Origin: DATLFA01 sp039915945 | GTDB taxonomy: Bacteria > Actinomycetota > Acidimicrobiia > Acidimicrobiales > WLNW01 | Length of the DNA stretch: 64,000 nucleotides | NCBI GenBank assembly: GCA_039915945.1 | Contig: JBDSMH010000196.1 | Coordinates: 1-64,000, forward strand | Direction of reading: 5' to 3' | Shown: piece by piece, positions 8,181-17,177 of the stretch | Position numbering within the stretch: position 1 is the stretch's first letter | How the letters are laid out: each line of letters begins with the position of its first letter | Translations under genes and position numbers: made by a program | The notes under the pieces: generated by a model | Databases searched by the model: none | What the model saw: the letters and a program-made list of their open reading frames with translations, nothing else | Told to the model about the DNA's origin: nothing

Positions 8181-9263
8181 ATGCGCTCCGCCCCTCTCTC
8201 CGCCATCGTGCTCGCTGCCGGTGACGGCAGACGCATGCGCTCCACGCGTCCAAAGCCGCTGCATGTGTTGTGCGGCAAGACCATGTTGCACTACGTCCTC
8301 GACTCGTTGTCCGAGTGCAAGCTCGAGCGCGTCGTGGTCGTCGTCGGCAGCACGGGTGATCAAGTCGAAAAGAAACTGCGCGAACAAAACTCGGTTCACT
8401 ACATCGAGTACGTCGAACAGGCTCGTGCCCTCGGCACCGGCGACGCAGCGGCCACTGCATTGTCGGCCTTTGCCGGTGACGACGACCTCGACGATCCCGA
8501 TGTACTCGTCCTGCCCGGCGACACACCGTTGTTGCAGGCATCCACGGTGGCAGCACTTGCCGAAGAACACGATCGGCTCGGCGCGGCGGTAACCATCCTC
8601 ACTGCCCGTCCTGCGCTACCCGACGGGTTCGCGCGGGTGCGCCGGGTCAAAGATCGCGTCGCGTCACTCGTCGATCACGACGAAGCCACCGATGACGAGC
8701 GTGCGATCACCGAAGTCTCCACCGGTGTGTATTGCTTTCGCCGCAGCCTGCTCGCCCCGGCGCTGCGTCGCGTCGCGGCGCGTAGTCGCACCGGCGAGCG
8801 CTACCTCTCCGACGTGGTCGCGGTGTTGGCCGAGACCGGCCACTTGGTGGCGACCCTCGAGGCCGATGACCCGACCGAGGTCATGGGCGTCAACGACAGG
8901 GTGCAACTCGCGCAGGCCGAGGCCGAGCTGCGCCGCCGCACCAACCTGCGCTGGTTGCGCCGCGGTGTGACGATGATCGATCCTGATCGCACCTACATCG
9001 ACACCACTGTCCACATCGGCGCGGATGTCACCCTGTTCCCCGGCACCTTGCTGCAGGGCCGCACCGTCATCGGTGAGGGCAGCGAGATCGGCCCCGACGC
9101 CCGGCTCGTCGACTGCGTGGTCGGCCGCCGTTGCCGTATCGAGAACGCTGTGGGCCGCCTGGCCGAGGTGGGCGACGACGCCCAAGTCGGGCCCTACGCG
9201 TCCTTGGCGCCGGGTGCTCACCTGATCGCGGGACAAGTAACCGGACCGTTCTACACTGCATGA
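8181..9263 (+). CDS. glmU: GlmU-like uridyltransferase lacking most of the acetyltransferase domain
   Basis: 360 residues against about 450-480 for bifunctional GlmU. The N-terminal nucleotidyltransferase domain is complete in outline: LAAGDGRRMRS (usual consensus LAAGxGTRMRS, so the Thr is Arg), PKPLH, EQARALGTGDAA, PGDTPL, and GVNDRVQLAQAEAELRRR closing the domain. Where other GlmU proteins have EINTG/EVNSG this one reads EVSTG. Left-handed beta-helix repeats begin near residue 268 but the protein ends at GPFYTA, just where the acetyl-CoA and GlcN-1-P site would start. Position directly before prs is the usual glmU location. It probably makes UDP-GlcNAc or a related nucleotide sugar; the acetyltransfer step must come from elsewhere. 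Confidence 0.8.
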   Translation: MRSAPLSAIVLAAGDGRRMRSTRPKPLHVLCGKTMLHYVLDSLSECKLERVVVVVGSTGDQVEKKLREQNSVHYIEYVEQARALGTGDAAATALSAFAGDDDLDDPDVLVLPGDTPLLQASTVAALAEEHDRLGAAVTILTARPALPDGFARVRRVKDRVASLVDHDEATDDERAITEVSTGVYCFRRSLLAPALRRVAARSRTGERYLSDVVAVLAETGHLVATLEADDPTEVMGVNDRVQLAQAEAELRRRTNLRWLRRGVTMIDPDRTYIDTTVHIGADVTLFPGTLLQGRTVIGEGSEIGPDARLVDCVVGRRCRIENAVGRLAEVGDDAQVGPYASLAPGAHLIAGQVTGPFYTA

Positions 9264-9296
9264 CGCCCAGGTAGGGGCGCGAGAGCGAGGGCACGC

Positions 9297-10277
9297 ATGG
9301 AAATAGTGACGCGCAAGCACCTGTACCTGGTATCCGGTCGCGTGTCGCGCCCGCTCGCCGAGGAGATCGCGTACGAGCTCGATGTCACGCTCGGCGAACC
9401 CAACCTCGGCGAGTTCGCCAACGGCGAGATCAATTGTCGCTTCAACGAATCGATACGCGGCACCGACGTGTTCATCGTGCAGACCCACGCTGCGGCCGAG
9501 GGACGATCGATCAACGACGCGATCTGGGAACAACTGATCATGGTCGACGCCGCGAAGCGCGCCTCGGCCAAGCGCATCACGGTGATCTGTCCCTTCTACG
9601 GCTACGCCCGCCAAGACCGCAAGGCTTCGGGCCGTGAGCCGATCACCGCGCGGCTGCTCGCCGACATGTTCGAAGCTGCTGGCGCCAAGCGGATGGTCAG
9701 CGTCGACCTGCACTCGGGCCAGATCCAGGGCTTCTTCAACGGGCCCGTCGATCACCTCACCGCAATGCCCGTCATCCTCGACACGCTCGCCGAATACGGC
9801 GAGGACATCGTGATGGTCTCGCCCGACACCGGTCGAGTGAAGGTCGCCGAGAAGTACGCACAAGCGCTGCACTGCGACCTCGCGTTCGTCTACAAGGCTC
9901 GTCGCAAAGATCAAAAGAACGTCGTCGAGGCCAAAGAGGTCATCGGTGACGTCAAAGGCCGCACCTGCGTGCTGATCGACGACATGATCGACACCGGCGG
10001 CACCATCGTCGCCGCCGCCGAACTGCTCGCGGAGCGCGGTGCCGAGCGGGTCATCGCCGCCTGCACGCATGGTGTCTTCTCCGGTCCGGCTATCGATCGC
10101 ATCAAGAACTCGGTGATCGAGCGGGTCGTGTGCACGAACACGCTTCCGCTCGAGCCCGAAAAGCAGATCGACAAGATCGAGCAACTCTCCGTGGCGCCGA
10201 TCATCGGACGGGCCATCGACGCCGTCTTCCGCGACGAGAGCGTGAGCGAGATCTTCGATGGCAACAACCTGAGCTGA
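9297..10277 (+). CDS. prs: ribose-phosphate pyrophosphokinase (PRPP synthetase)
   Basis: 326 residues, class I PRPP synthetase: ATP + ribose 5-phosphate to PRPP, precursor of nucleotides, His, Trp and NAD. The flexible-loop and ATP-site segments CPFYGYARQDRK and VDLHSGQIQGFF are intact, and the PRPP-binding loop VLIDDMIDTGGT is near residue 224. It follows the glmU-like gene by 33 bases, as in many actinobacteria, and its TGA overlaps the ATG of ald. Confidence 0.97.
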   Translation: MEIVTRKHLYLVSGRVSRPLAEEIAYELDVTLGEPNLGEFANGEINCRFNESIRGTDVFIVQTHAAAEGRSINDAIWEQLIMVDAAKRASAKRITVICPFYGYARQDRKASGREPITARLLADMFEAAGAKRMVSVDLHSGQIQGFFNGPVDHLTAMPVILDTLAEYGEDIVMVSPDTGRVKVAEKYAQALHCDLAFVYKARRKDQKNVVEAKEVIGDVKGRTCVLIDDMIDTGGTIVAAAELLAERGAERVIAACTHGVFSGPAIDRIKNSVIERVVCTNTLPLEPEKQIDKIEQLSVAPIIGRAIDAVFRDESVSEIFDGNNLS

Positions 10278-11380
10278 TGGCCGTCGTCGGCGTTCCCACC
10301 GAGATCAAGACCGACGAGAACCGTATTGCCATCACGCCGGCAGGCGTACACGAACTCACCCTCAGCGGGCACACGGTGCTCGTCGAGGCCGGCGCCGGCC
10401 TCGGCTCGGCGTTCACCGACGACGACTACCGCGCCGCCGGCGCCACCATCGTGCCCACGGCGGCCGACGCGTGGGGCGCACACATCGTCTGCAAGGTGAA
10501 AGAGCCACAAGAGAGCGAGCTCGGCTTCCTGCGCCCCGATCTCGTGTTGTTCACCTACCTCCATCTCGCCGCGTACCCGGCGGTCGCCACCGCGCTCGAG
10601 CGGTCGGGCTGCACCGCCATCGCGTACGAGACGGTGCAAGACGACCAGGGCCGGCTGCCATTGCTCGCCCCGATGAGTGAGATTGCCGGGCGTGTCGCGC
10701 CGCAAGTGGGCGCGTACTTCCTCGAGCGCAGCAACGGCGGTAGAGGGTTGCTGCTCGGCGGTGCCCCCGGTGTCGAGCGGGGCAAAGTCGTGGTCATCGG
10801 CGCCGGCATGGCCGGACAAAACGCCGCGCTCATCGCCCGGGGCCTCGAGGCCGACGTCACGATCTTCGACACCAACCTCGACAAGTTGCGCTTCATCGAT
10901 TCGATCCACCGCGGCGCGATCAAGACGCGTATGAGCAACCTGCTCGACGTCGCGACCGAGGTGGTCAACGCCGATCTCGTGATCGGCGCGGTGCTGGTGC
11001 CGGGCGGTCTCGCGCCGAAGGTCGTCACGCGCGAGTTGGTCGGGCGCATGAAGCAAGGCGCGGTGATGGTCGACATCTCTATCGATCAGGGTGGCTGCTT
11101 CGAGACCTCGCACGAAACCAAGCACAGCGATCCCGTGTACACCGTCGATGGCGTCTTGCACTACGCCGTCGGCAACATCCCCGGCGCGGTACCGCGCACG
11201 TCGACCATAGCGCTCACCAACGTGACGCTTCCGTTCGTACATGTGCTCGCCGACCGCGGAGTCGACGGTGCCATCGAGCGCCGACCCGAGTTGGCCTCCG
11301 GCATCAACGTGCGCGGCGGGATCATCGTGCACCCCGCGGTCAAAGCCGCATTGTCTGGTGCGGCTGCGCCGCAACACTAG
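10277..11380 (+). CDS. ald: alanine dehydrogenase
   Basis: 367 residues, the usual length. It interconverts L-alanine and pyruvate + ammonia with NAD. It starts with VGVPTEIKTDENRIAITP, has the catalytic Lys in VKEPQESE and His in TYLHLAAYP, and a Rossmann motif VIGAGMAGQNAA near residue 172; the DISIDQGGCFETS and GNIPGAVPRTST blocks are typical. ATG 10277 overlaps the stop of prs. The last codons (GAAAPQH) are encoded by the first of a series of palindromic repeats that continue downstream. Confidence 0.95.
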   Translation: MAVVGVPTEIKTDENRIAITPAGVHELTLSGHTVLVEAGAGLGSAFTDDDYRAAGATIVPTAADAWGAHIVCKVKEPQESELGFLRPDLVLFTYLHLAAYPAVATALERSGCTAIAYETVQDDQGRLPLLAPMSEIAGRVAPQVGAYFLERSNGGRGLLLGGAPGVERGKVVVIGAGMAGQNAALIARGLEADVTIFDTNLDKLRFIDSIHRGAIKTRMSNLLDVATEVVNADLVIGAVLVPGGLAPKVVTRELVGRMKQGAVMVDISIDQGGCFETSHETKHSDPVYTVDGVLHYAVGNIPGAVPRTSTIALTNVTLPFVHVLADRGVDGAIERRPELASGINVRGGIIVHPAVKAALSGAAAPQH

Positions 11381-11500
11381 GCGTCTACCTGGTGCGGCTG
11401 CGCCGCAACGCTCGGCGGCTGCGCCGCGGAGGGATATCGTGGGTCTCGTTCCAAATCCCGTGTGGCGAAGCCGCACCAGTCCGTTGCGGCGGAGCCGCAC
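11355..11500. repeat. cluster of GC-rich palindromic repeats between ald and the LLM oxidoreductase
   Basis: The sequence CTGGTGCGGCTGCGCCGCAA is present at 11355-11374 and again at 11389-11408 (direct; both are followed by C). A shorter copy of the core lies at 11414-11428, and inverted copies with one mismatch each lie at 11464-11479 and 11483-11500. The core GCGGCtgcGCCGC is itself palindromic. The first copy is inside the 3' end of ald; the rest fill the gap to the next start codon. Confidence 0.8.
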
Positions 11501-11512
11501 AAGAAGGTACCG

Positions 11513-12394
11513 ATGAAGTTCTGGGCGTCGACGGCGTTCATGCACAGCGACGAGTTGATCGATCTGTCTCGTCTACTCGACGAAGCCGGCTACCACGGCG
11601 TCACCGTGAGCGATCACGTGTGTTACCCGCGTGAGCTCAAGTCGCCGTACCCGTACTCACCGCACGAGGACGGCCGACCGATCTGGGAGCCCGAGGTGTC
11701 GTGGCCGGATACGTGGGTGATGATCGGCGCGATGATCGGTGCGACGAAGAACCTGCACTTCTCGAACAGCGTGTACATCGCCGGCAATCGTCCGCTGTTG
11801 GTGGTGGCGAAACAGGTCGGCACCGCCGCGGTGCTGTCGCGCAACCGCGTGGAGTTCGGGGTCGGTGCGGGCTGGATGCGCGAGGAGTTCGACCTCAACG
11901 GGCAGGACTGGGACAACCGCGGCAAGCGCCTCAACGAGATGATCAGGGCACTGCGCGAGCTGTTGAAGCCCGGTTGGGTCGAGTGGCACGGCGACTACTA
12001 CGACATCCCGTCGATGATGCTCGGCCCCGCGCCCACCGCACCCGTACCGATCTACTGCGGGGGCCACAGCGACGCGGCCCTCAAGCGGGCGGCGCGCGAT
12101 TGCGACGGCTGGATCGGCAACGCGTATCCGTGGGACCAGGCGGTGCACTACATCGGCAAGCTGAAGGGGTATCTGCGGGACTTCGGGCGGGAGAACGACC
12201 CGTTCGAGATCATCATCGGCTTCTATGCCCAGCCCAGCCTCGATCTGTATCGCCGGGCCGCCGACGAGTTGGGGGTCACCGGCACCTTGTGCAAGCCGTG
12301 GGCCGGCATCCAGAGCGCCCCCGGCCAATCCGCCGAGATCTACCGGGATTCGATCAACCGCTTCGCCGACGAGATCGTCTCCCCGCTCCGCTGA
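11513..12394 (+). CDS. LLM-class F420-dependent oxidoreductase
   Basis: 293 residues, luciferase-like (beta/alpha)8 barrel. N-terminal DLSRLLDEAGYHGVTVSDHV, the VGTAAVLSRNRVEFGVGAGW segment with the conserved GVGAGW, and PVPIYCGGHSDAALKRAA are characteristic of TIGR-type F420-dependent family members. It probably transfers hydride with reduced F420 or FMN to an unknown substrate. ATG 11513 is chosen because the upstream in-frame codons lie in the palindromic repeat cluster. It sits between ald and rplY, an insertion relative to the common prs-rplY order. Confidence 0.85.
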   Translation: MKFWASTAFMHSDELIDLSRLLDEAGYHGVTVSDHVCYPRELKSPYPYSPHEDGRPIWEPEVSWPDTWVMIGAMIGATKNLHFSNSVYIAGNRPLLVVAKQVGTAAVLSRNRVEFGVGAGWMREEFDLNGQDWDNRGKRLNEMIRALRELLKPGWVEWHGDYYDIPSMMLGPAPTAPVPIYCGGHSDAALKRAARDCDGWIGNAYPWDQAVHYIGKLKGYLRDFGRENDPFEIIIGFYAQPSLDLYRRAADELGVTGTLCKPWAGIQSAPGQSAEIYRDSINRFADEIVSPLR

Positions 12395-12422
12395 TTGTCT
12401 CCCCGGCTCAGCCGGGTACACT
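12395..12422 (+). promoter_or_regulatory. probable sigma-70 type promoter for rplY
   Basis: TTGTCT at 12395-12400 and TACACT at 12417-12422 are separated by 16 bases (each 4 of 6 to consensus). The spacer contains a CCCGGC-TCA-GCCGGG hairpin. Transcription would begin about 55 bases upstream of the rplY start. Confidence 0.45.
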
Positions 12423-12484
12423 GGCGGGCCGCCAATTGTTGGCGTGATCGATCGGCGGTGCCGCCGTGCCAGGGAGCAATTGCC

Positions 12485-13111
12485 ATGAGTGAAGACCTCG
12501 TTCTCGTCGCGGAGACCGGGCGTGAGACCGGCACTCGACCGAGCCGCCGCATTCGCCGCGAGGGCAATGTGCCCGCCACTCTCTACGGGCTCGGCAAAGA
12601 TGCCGAGACCATCGCCGTGGCCTGGCGTGAGTTGCGTCGCGTGCTCACCACCGACGCCGGCGTCAACGCATTCATCCACCTCGAGGTCGACGGGCAGCGC
12701 CAAGCGACGCTCGTCAAAGAGATCCAACGCCACCCGGTGCGCCGCGACGTCATCCACGTCGACTTCCTGCGGGTCGATCCCAAGAAGACCCTCGACGTCG
12801 AAGTGACCATCGAGCTCGTCGGCGAAGCCGAAGGCGTCACGCGCGCCGGTGGCATCGTGCAGCAGCTCCTCCACTCGCTGATTGTCTCGACCCGGCCGGA
12901 CAACATCCCCAACTCGCTCGAGCTCGACGTCTCCGAGATGACCCTCGATGGCGATCTCCGGGTGCGCGATCTCGTATTGCCGGCCGGTGTTACAACCGAA
13001 ACCGACCCCGACGAGGTCGTGGCGCAGGGCCTCATCACGAGCGCCGGCGCCTCCGCCGACACCGAGGGCGAAACCGGCGAGGCCACCCCGACCGAATCAG
13101 CCGAGAGCTGA
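12485..13111 (+). CDS. rplY: 50S ribosomal protein L25, long (CTC/TL5) form
   Basis: 208 residues: the N-terminal L25 domain that binds 5S rRNA (ETGTRPSRRIRREGNVPATLYG) followed by the beta C-terminal domain (LLHSLIVSTRPDNIPNSLELDV) of the general-stress CTC type, and an acidic disordered tail rich in Glu, Thr and Ala. ATG 12485 follows AGGGAG with good spacing. pth begins 23 bases downstream, as in other actinobacteria. Confidence 0.95.
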   Translation: MSEDLVLVAETGRETGTRPSRRIRREGNVPATLYGLGKDAETIAVAWRELRRVLTTDAGVNAFIHLEVDGQRQATLVKEIQRHPVRRDVIHVDFLRVDPKKTLDVEVTIELVGEAEGVTRAGGIVQQLLHSLIVSTRPDNIPNSLELDVSEMTLDGDLRVRDLVLPAGVTTETDPDEVVAQGLITSAGASADTEGETGEATPTESAES

Positions 13112-13134
13112 TTCTCCGTCGTTCCCGATCGCCG

Positions 13135-13710
13135 ATGGCCGATCTATTGGTCGTCGGTTTGGGCAACCCCGGCACCGAGTACGCCGGTACGCGCCACAAC
13201 GTCGGTGTCGCGGTCGTCGAGCTGCTGGCACAGCGCCACGGCGGTTCGTTCAAGAAGACCCGGGACAAGTCGTTGGTTGCGGACACTCGCATCGATACGA
13301 AACGCGTCGTCCTCGCATTTCCGCAGACCTACATGAACGAAAGCGGCCAAGCCGTGGGACTGTTGGTGCGCCGTCACGGCATCGAAGATCTCCATCACGT
13401 CGTCATCGTGCACGACGAGCTCGATCTGCCCGTCGGAGCGCTCCGGATCAAAGTCGGCGGCGGCCTTGCCGGGCACAATGGTTTGAAGTCGATCAAGGCG
13501 CATCTGCATACGGACGACTTCGTACGCGTGCGTATCGGCGTCGGCAAACCTCCCTCGGCGGCCAGTGGTGCCGACTACGTGCTGCGCCGCCCCAGCAAGA
13601 CCGAACGCGCTGAACTCGATGCGATCGTGGCGCGCGCCGCGGACGCGGTCGAAGCCATCCTGCACGACGGGCCCGCCGCCGCGATGACCGCATTCAACGG
13701 TGCGGCGTGA
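13135..13710 (+). CDS. pth: peptidyl-tRNA hydrolase
   Basis: 191 residues, normal length. It releases tRNA from peptidyl-tRNA that has dropped off the ribosome. Active-site residues are all visible: Asn in GLGNPG, catalytic His in TRHNVG (near residue 22), Asn in YMNESG, Asp in VHDELD and Asn in GHNGLKSI. Its TGA overlaps the GTG start of mfd, so the two are translationally coupled. Confidence 0.97.
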   Translation: MADLLVVGLGNPGTEYAGTRHNVGVAVVELLAQRHGGSFKKTRDKSLVADTRIDTKRVVLAFPQTYMNESGQAVGLLVRRHGIEDLHHVVIVHDELDLPVGALRIKVGGGLAGHNGLKSIKAHLHTDDFVRVRIGVGKPPSAASGADYVLRRPSKTERAELDAIVARAADAVEAILHDGPAAAMTAFNGAA

Positions 13711-16700
13711 ACGCGCCTCTCGCGCGCCTCATCGACCTTGTCATCGACGACGACGCGCTGGTTTCGATCGCAGGGCGACGTGCCGGCATCGTCGCCATCC
13801 CCGAACCGGCGCGCGCGATCGCGTTGGCCGCGCTGGCAGAGACGTCCGATCGACGGCCGATCGTCGTGGCGGTACCGACCTCGGCCGATGCCGAACGATT
13901 GGCGCACGACCTCGCGATATTCGTCGGTGAGCAACACGTCGACGTGTTCCCGGCGTGGGAGACGCTGCCCTTCGAGCGCGTGAGCCCGAGCGTGGAGACG
14001 ATGGGCAGCCGCTTGCGCACGTTGTGGCATCTGCGCGAAGGGGGAGAGCGCTCCGACAAGTTGTTCATCGTCGCCCCCGCTCGAGCACTGGTGCAGCGAC
14101 TCGGCCCAGGCGCCGGTGACATCGATCCGATCGTGGTTGGTCCGGGTGACCAAATCGATTCGACCGCGCTCGTCGAGCGGCTCGGCGCCATCGGCTATCG
14201 CCGTGAGTATCAAGTCGAGCACCGCGGCGAATTCGCGGTGCGCGGTTCGATCATCGACGTGTTCCCCTCGACGGCCGACGCCCCCGTGCGTATCGACTTG
14301 TGGGGCGATGAGGTCGACCGCCTGAGCGAGTTCGCCATCGACGATCAGCGGTCGACGATCGGCATCAGCGAAGTACTCATCTTCCCGTGTCGCGAGTTGC
14401 TCCCTGACGAGGAAGTGCGCGCACGGGCCGAAGAGTTGATGGGCAAAGAGCCGTGGGGACGCGAGCAGTGGGAGCGTCTCGCCAACGGCGCGCAGTTCGA
14501 CGGTATGGAGTCGTGGCTGCCTTGGCTCGTCGACGACGAAGAGGTGCTGTTCGACCGCGTCGCGGGCGACGCGCTCATCGTGCTCGTCGAGCCGCAACGG
14601 CTGCGTGACCGTGCGGCCGACATCATCAATGAAGAAGCCGATCTCGCGGCGTCGCTCGCCCGTACATGGGATGTCGAGGTTGGCGACGGCGACGAAGGAT
14701 TGCCGCGTTTGCACGTGGGGTTCGAGCGACTGCTGGCTCGATGCGACGCGCCGGTACTCACCGTCACCAACGCGCCCGACGGTCCCGATACGCCCAGCAT
14801 GGCGGCCGCCGGTTTCGACCCCGTGGTCGGCGACGGTTCGCGACTCGTCACCCAGATCAAGCAGATGCTCGACACCGGCTACCGGGTGATCATCGGCGCC
14901 GAAGGTGCGGGCTCGGCCGAGCGGGTGCATTCGCTACTCGTCGAGCACGGGTTGCAAGCCCCCATCGTCGAGCTCTCCGAACGCGGACTCAAACAGACCG
15001 GGTTGCGCATCGTCGTCGCACCCATCCGGCGCGGCGTCGTGTTGCCGCATCACAAGCTGGCGATTGCGGCCGAGACCGACGTGACGGGTCGGCGCCGCCT
15101 TCATCGTCGGGCGCGGGTGCGGCGCCGGGCGACCACCAGCATCTTCGAAGACCTCAAAGCGGGCGACTATGTCGTGCACGCGACGCACGGGGTCGCCAAG
15201 TACGAAGGCATGGTCACGCGCGCGATCGGCGGCGTGCAGCGCGACTACCTGCTGTTGGCGTACCGCGGCGCCGACAAACTCTACGTACCGACCGATCAGA
15301 TCGACGTCGTCCGTCACTACACCGGCGGCGATTCGCCGGCGCTGTCCAAGATGGGCGGCGCCGATTGGCACCGCACCCGAGCCCGGGTCAAGTCGGCGGT
15401 ACGCGAGATCGCGCAAGAACTCGTCGTGTTGTATCAGCGGCGTCTCGCGACGCCCGGCCACGCGTTCATGGTCGATACGCCGTGGCAGCGCGAGTTCGAG
15501 GCCGCGTTCCCCTACGAGGAGACGCCCGACCAACGCCATGCCATCGACGACGTCAAGTCCGATATGGAAAAGCCGCAACCGATGGATCGCCTGCTGGTCG
15601 GTGATGTCGGCTTCGGCAAGACCGAAGTCGCACTGCGCGCCGCGTTCAAGGCGATCCAGGACGGCAAGCAGGTCGCGATCCTCGTACCGACCACGTTGCT
15701 GGCGCAGCAGCACCATCAGACCTTCAGCGAGCGCTTCGCCGGCTATCCCATCAGGGTCGAAGTGCTGTCACGTTTCCTCACCGCCGGGCAAGCGAAGAAA
15801 GTCATCGCCGGTGTCGCGTCGGGCGAGGTCGATCTCGTCATCGGCACGCATCGCCTCTTGTCCGAAGACCTGCGATTCAAACGGTTGGGGCTGCTCGTCG
15901 TCGATGAAGAACAGCGCTTCGGCGTCACGCACAAGGAGATGATCAAGAAGCTCCAAACCGGCGTCGACGTCTTGACGTTGACCGCCACACCGATCCCGCG
16001 CACGTTGGAGATGAGCCTCACCGGCATCCGCGATCTGTCGCTCATCAACACACCGCCGGCCGATCGTCAGCCCATCCTGACCTACGTCGGCGAGTACGAC
16101 GAGCGCGCGGTCGGCGAGTCCATTCGACGCGAGTTGCTGCGCGAGGGTCAGGTCTTCTTCGTGCACAACCGTGTGCAGGACATCGATGTGGTTGCGGGTG
16201 ATATCCGAACGCTGGTGCCCGAAGCGCGCGTGGCCGTGGCGCACGGGCAGATGGACGAGAGCTCGCTCGAACGCGTGGTGCTCGATTTTTGGGACGGCGA
16301 GTACGACGTCTTGGTGTGCACGACCATCATCGAGTCGGGCATCGACATGCCGACGGTCAACACTCTCGTGGTCGATCGCGCCGACCTGCTCGGCTTGGGG
16401 CAGCTACATCAGCTGAGGGGCCGCGTCGGTCGCGCCGGCCAGCGCGCCTACGCCTACCTCTTCTATCCGCAGGGTCGAGAGCTCACCGAAGAGGCCTACG
16501 AGCGGTTGAAAACGATCGGCGAATCGACCGAGCTCGGCAGCGGATTCAAGATCGCGATGCGCGATCTCGAGATCCGCGGCGCCGGCAACTTGTTGGGCCC
16601 CATCCAGTCGGGTCACATCGCGGCGGTCGGCTACGACTTGTATTGCCAGATGGTCAACGAGGCGATCGCAGAGCTCAACGGTGTCGAGCCCGAGGCGCCC

Positions 16701-17171
16701 CCCGAGATCGCCCTCGATCTTCCGGTCGACGCGAACATTCCCGTCGACTACATCGCCCGCGAAGATCTACGCCTCGAGGCCTACCGCCGCTTGGCTGCCG
16801 TGAACTCGATGACCGAGGTCGAGGACATTCGCACCGAATGGGAGGACCGTTACGGTCCGGTACCGCCGCGCGCCGAGGCCCTGCTCGTCGTCGCGCGCCT
16901 GCGGGCGCGCTGCATCGCGGCGGGTATCAGCGAGATCTCTGTCACAAAGGGGACAGGGTTCGGTGGCCCGGCCTGGATGGTCAAGATCGGCCCCGTGCAG
17001 CTGCCGGCGAGCAAGGTGGTGCGCCTCGAGCGCTTGTACAAGGGTTCGACGTATCGCACGGAGCCCAAGCTGTTGCTGTTGGCGCTGGCGAAGAAGCCCG
17101 ATGTCGCCGGGCAATTGCTCGCCGCGCTGGTCGACCTGCTTCCCGAGGTCGAGTCCACGCCGGTAGGGTGA
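13707..17171 (+). CDS. mfd: transcription-repair coupling factor
   Basis: 1154 residues, full length. It removes stalled RNA polymerase from lesions and recruits UvrA. The UvrB-like N-terminal modules occupy about residues 1-340. The RNA-polymerase interacting domain is near 480-550 (GDYVVHATHGVAKYEG). The SF2 motor has Walker A VGDVGFGKTEVALRA near 629-643, DEEQRFGV near 732, TATPIPRTLEMSL near 760, and QLRGRVGRAGQRAYAY. The C-terminal TRCF domain ends the protein. The start is GTG 13707 inside the pth stop. Confidence 0.98.
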   Translation: MNAPLARLIDLVIDDDALVSIAGRRAGIVAIPEPARAIALAALAETSDRRPIVVAVPTSADAERLAHDLAIFVGEQHVDVFPAWETLPFERVSPSVETMGSRLRTLWHLREGGERSDKLFIVAPARALVQRLGPGAGDIDPIVVGPGDQIDSTALVERLGAIGYRREYQVEHRGEFAVRGSIIDVFPSTADAPVRIDLWGDEVDRLSEFAIDDQRSTIGISEVLIFPCRELLPDEEVRARAEELMGKEPWGREQWERLANGAQFDGMESWLPWLVDDEEVLFDRVAGDALIVLVEPQRLRDRAADIINEEADLAASLARTWDVEVGDGDEGLPRLHVGFERLLARCDAPVLTVTNAPDGPDTPSMAAAGFDPVVGDGSRLVTQIKQMLDTGYRVIIGAEGAGSAERVHSLLVEHGLQAPIVELSERGLKQTGLRIVVAPIRRGVVLPHHKLAIAAETDVTGRRRLHRRARVRRRATTSIFEDLKAGDYVVHATHGVAKYEGMVTRAIGGVQRDYLLLAYRGADKLYVPTDQIDVVRHYTGGDSPALSKMGGADWHRTRARVKSAVREIAQELVVLYQRRLATPGHAFMVDTPWQREFEAAFPYEETPDQRHAIDDVKSDMEKPQPMDRLLVGDVGFGKTEVALRAAFKAIQDGKQVAILVPTTLLAQQHHQTFSERFAGYPIRVEVLSRFLTAGQAKKVIAGVASGEVDLVIGTHRLLSEDLRFKRLGLLVVDEEQRFGVTHKEMIKKLQTGVDVLTLTATPIPRTLEMSLTGIRDLSLINTPPADRQPILTYVGEYDERAVGESIRRELLREGQVFFVHNRVQDIDVVAGDIRTLVPEARVAVAHGQMDESSLERVVLDFWDGEYDVLVCTTIIESGIDMPTVNTLVVDRADLLGLGQLHQLRGRVGRAGQRAYAYLFYPQGRELTEEAYERLKTIGESTELGSGFKIAMRDLEIRGAGNLLGPIQSGHIAAVGYDLYCQMVNEAIAELNGVEPEAPPEIALDLPVDANIPVDYIAREDLRLEAYRRLAAVNSMTEVEDIRTEWEDRYGPVPPRAEALLVVARLRARCIAAGISEISVTKGTGFGGPAWMVKIGPVQLPASKVVRLERLYKGSTYRTEPKLLLLALAKKPDVAGQLLAALVDLLPEVESTPVG

Positions 17172-17177
17172 ATCCTC

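Noticed and set aside
8664..11545. Very long open frames on the minus strand opposite glmU, prs and ald (506 and 544 codons)
   Set aside because: They mirror the codon structure of well-identified genes on the other strand, as is usual at this GC content, and their translations show no family features.
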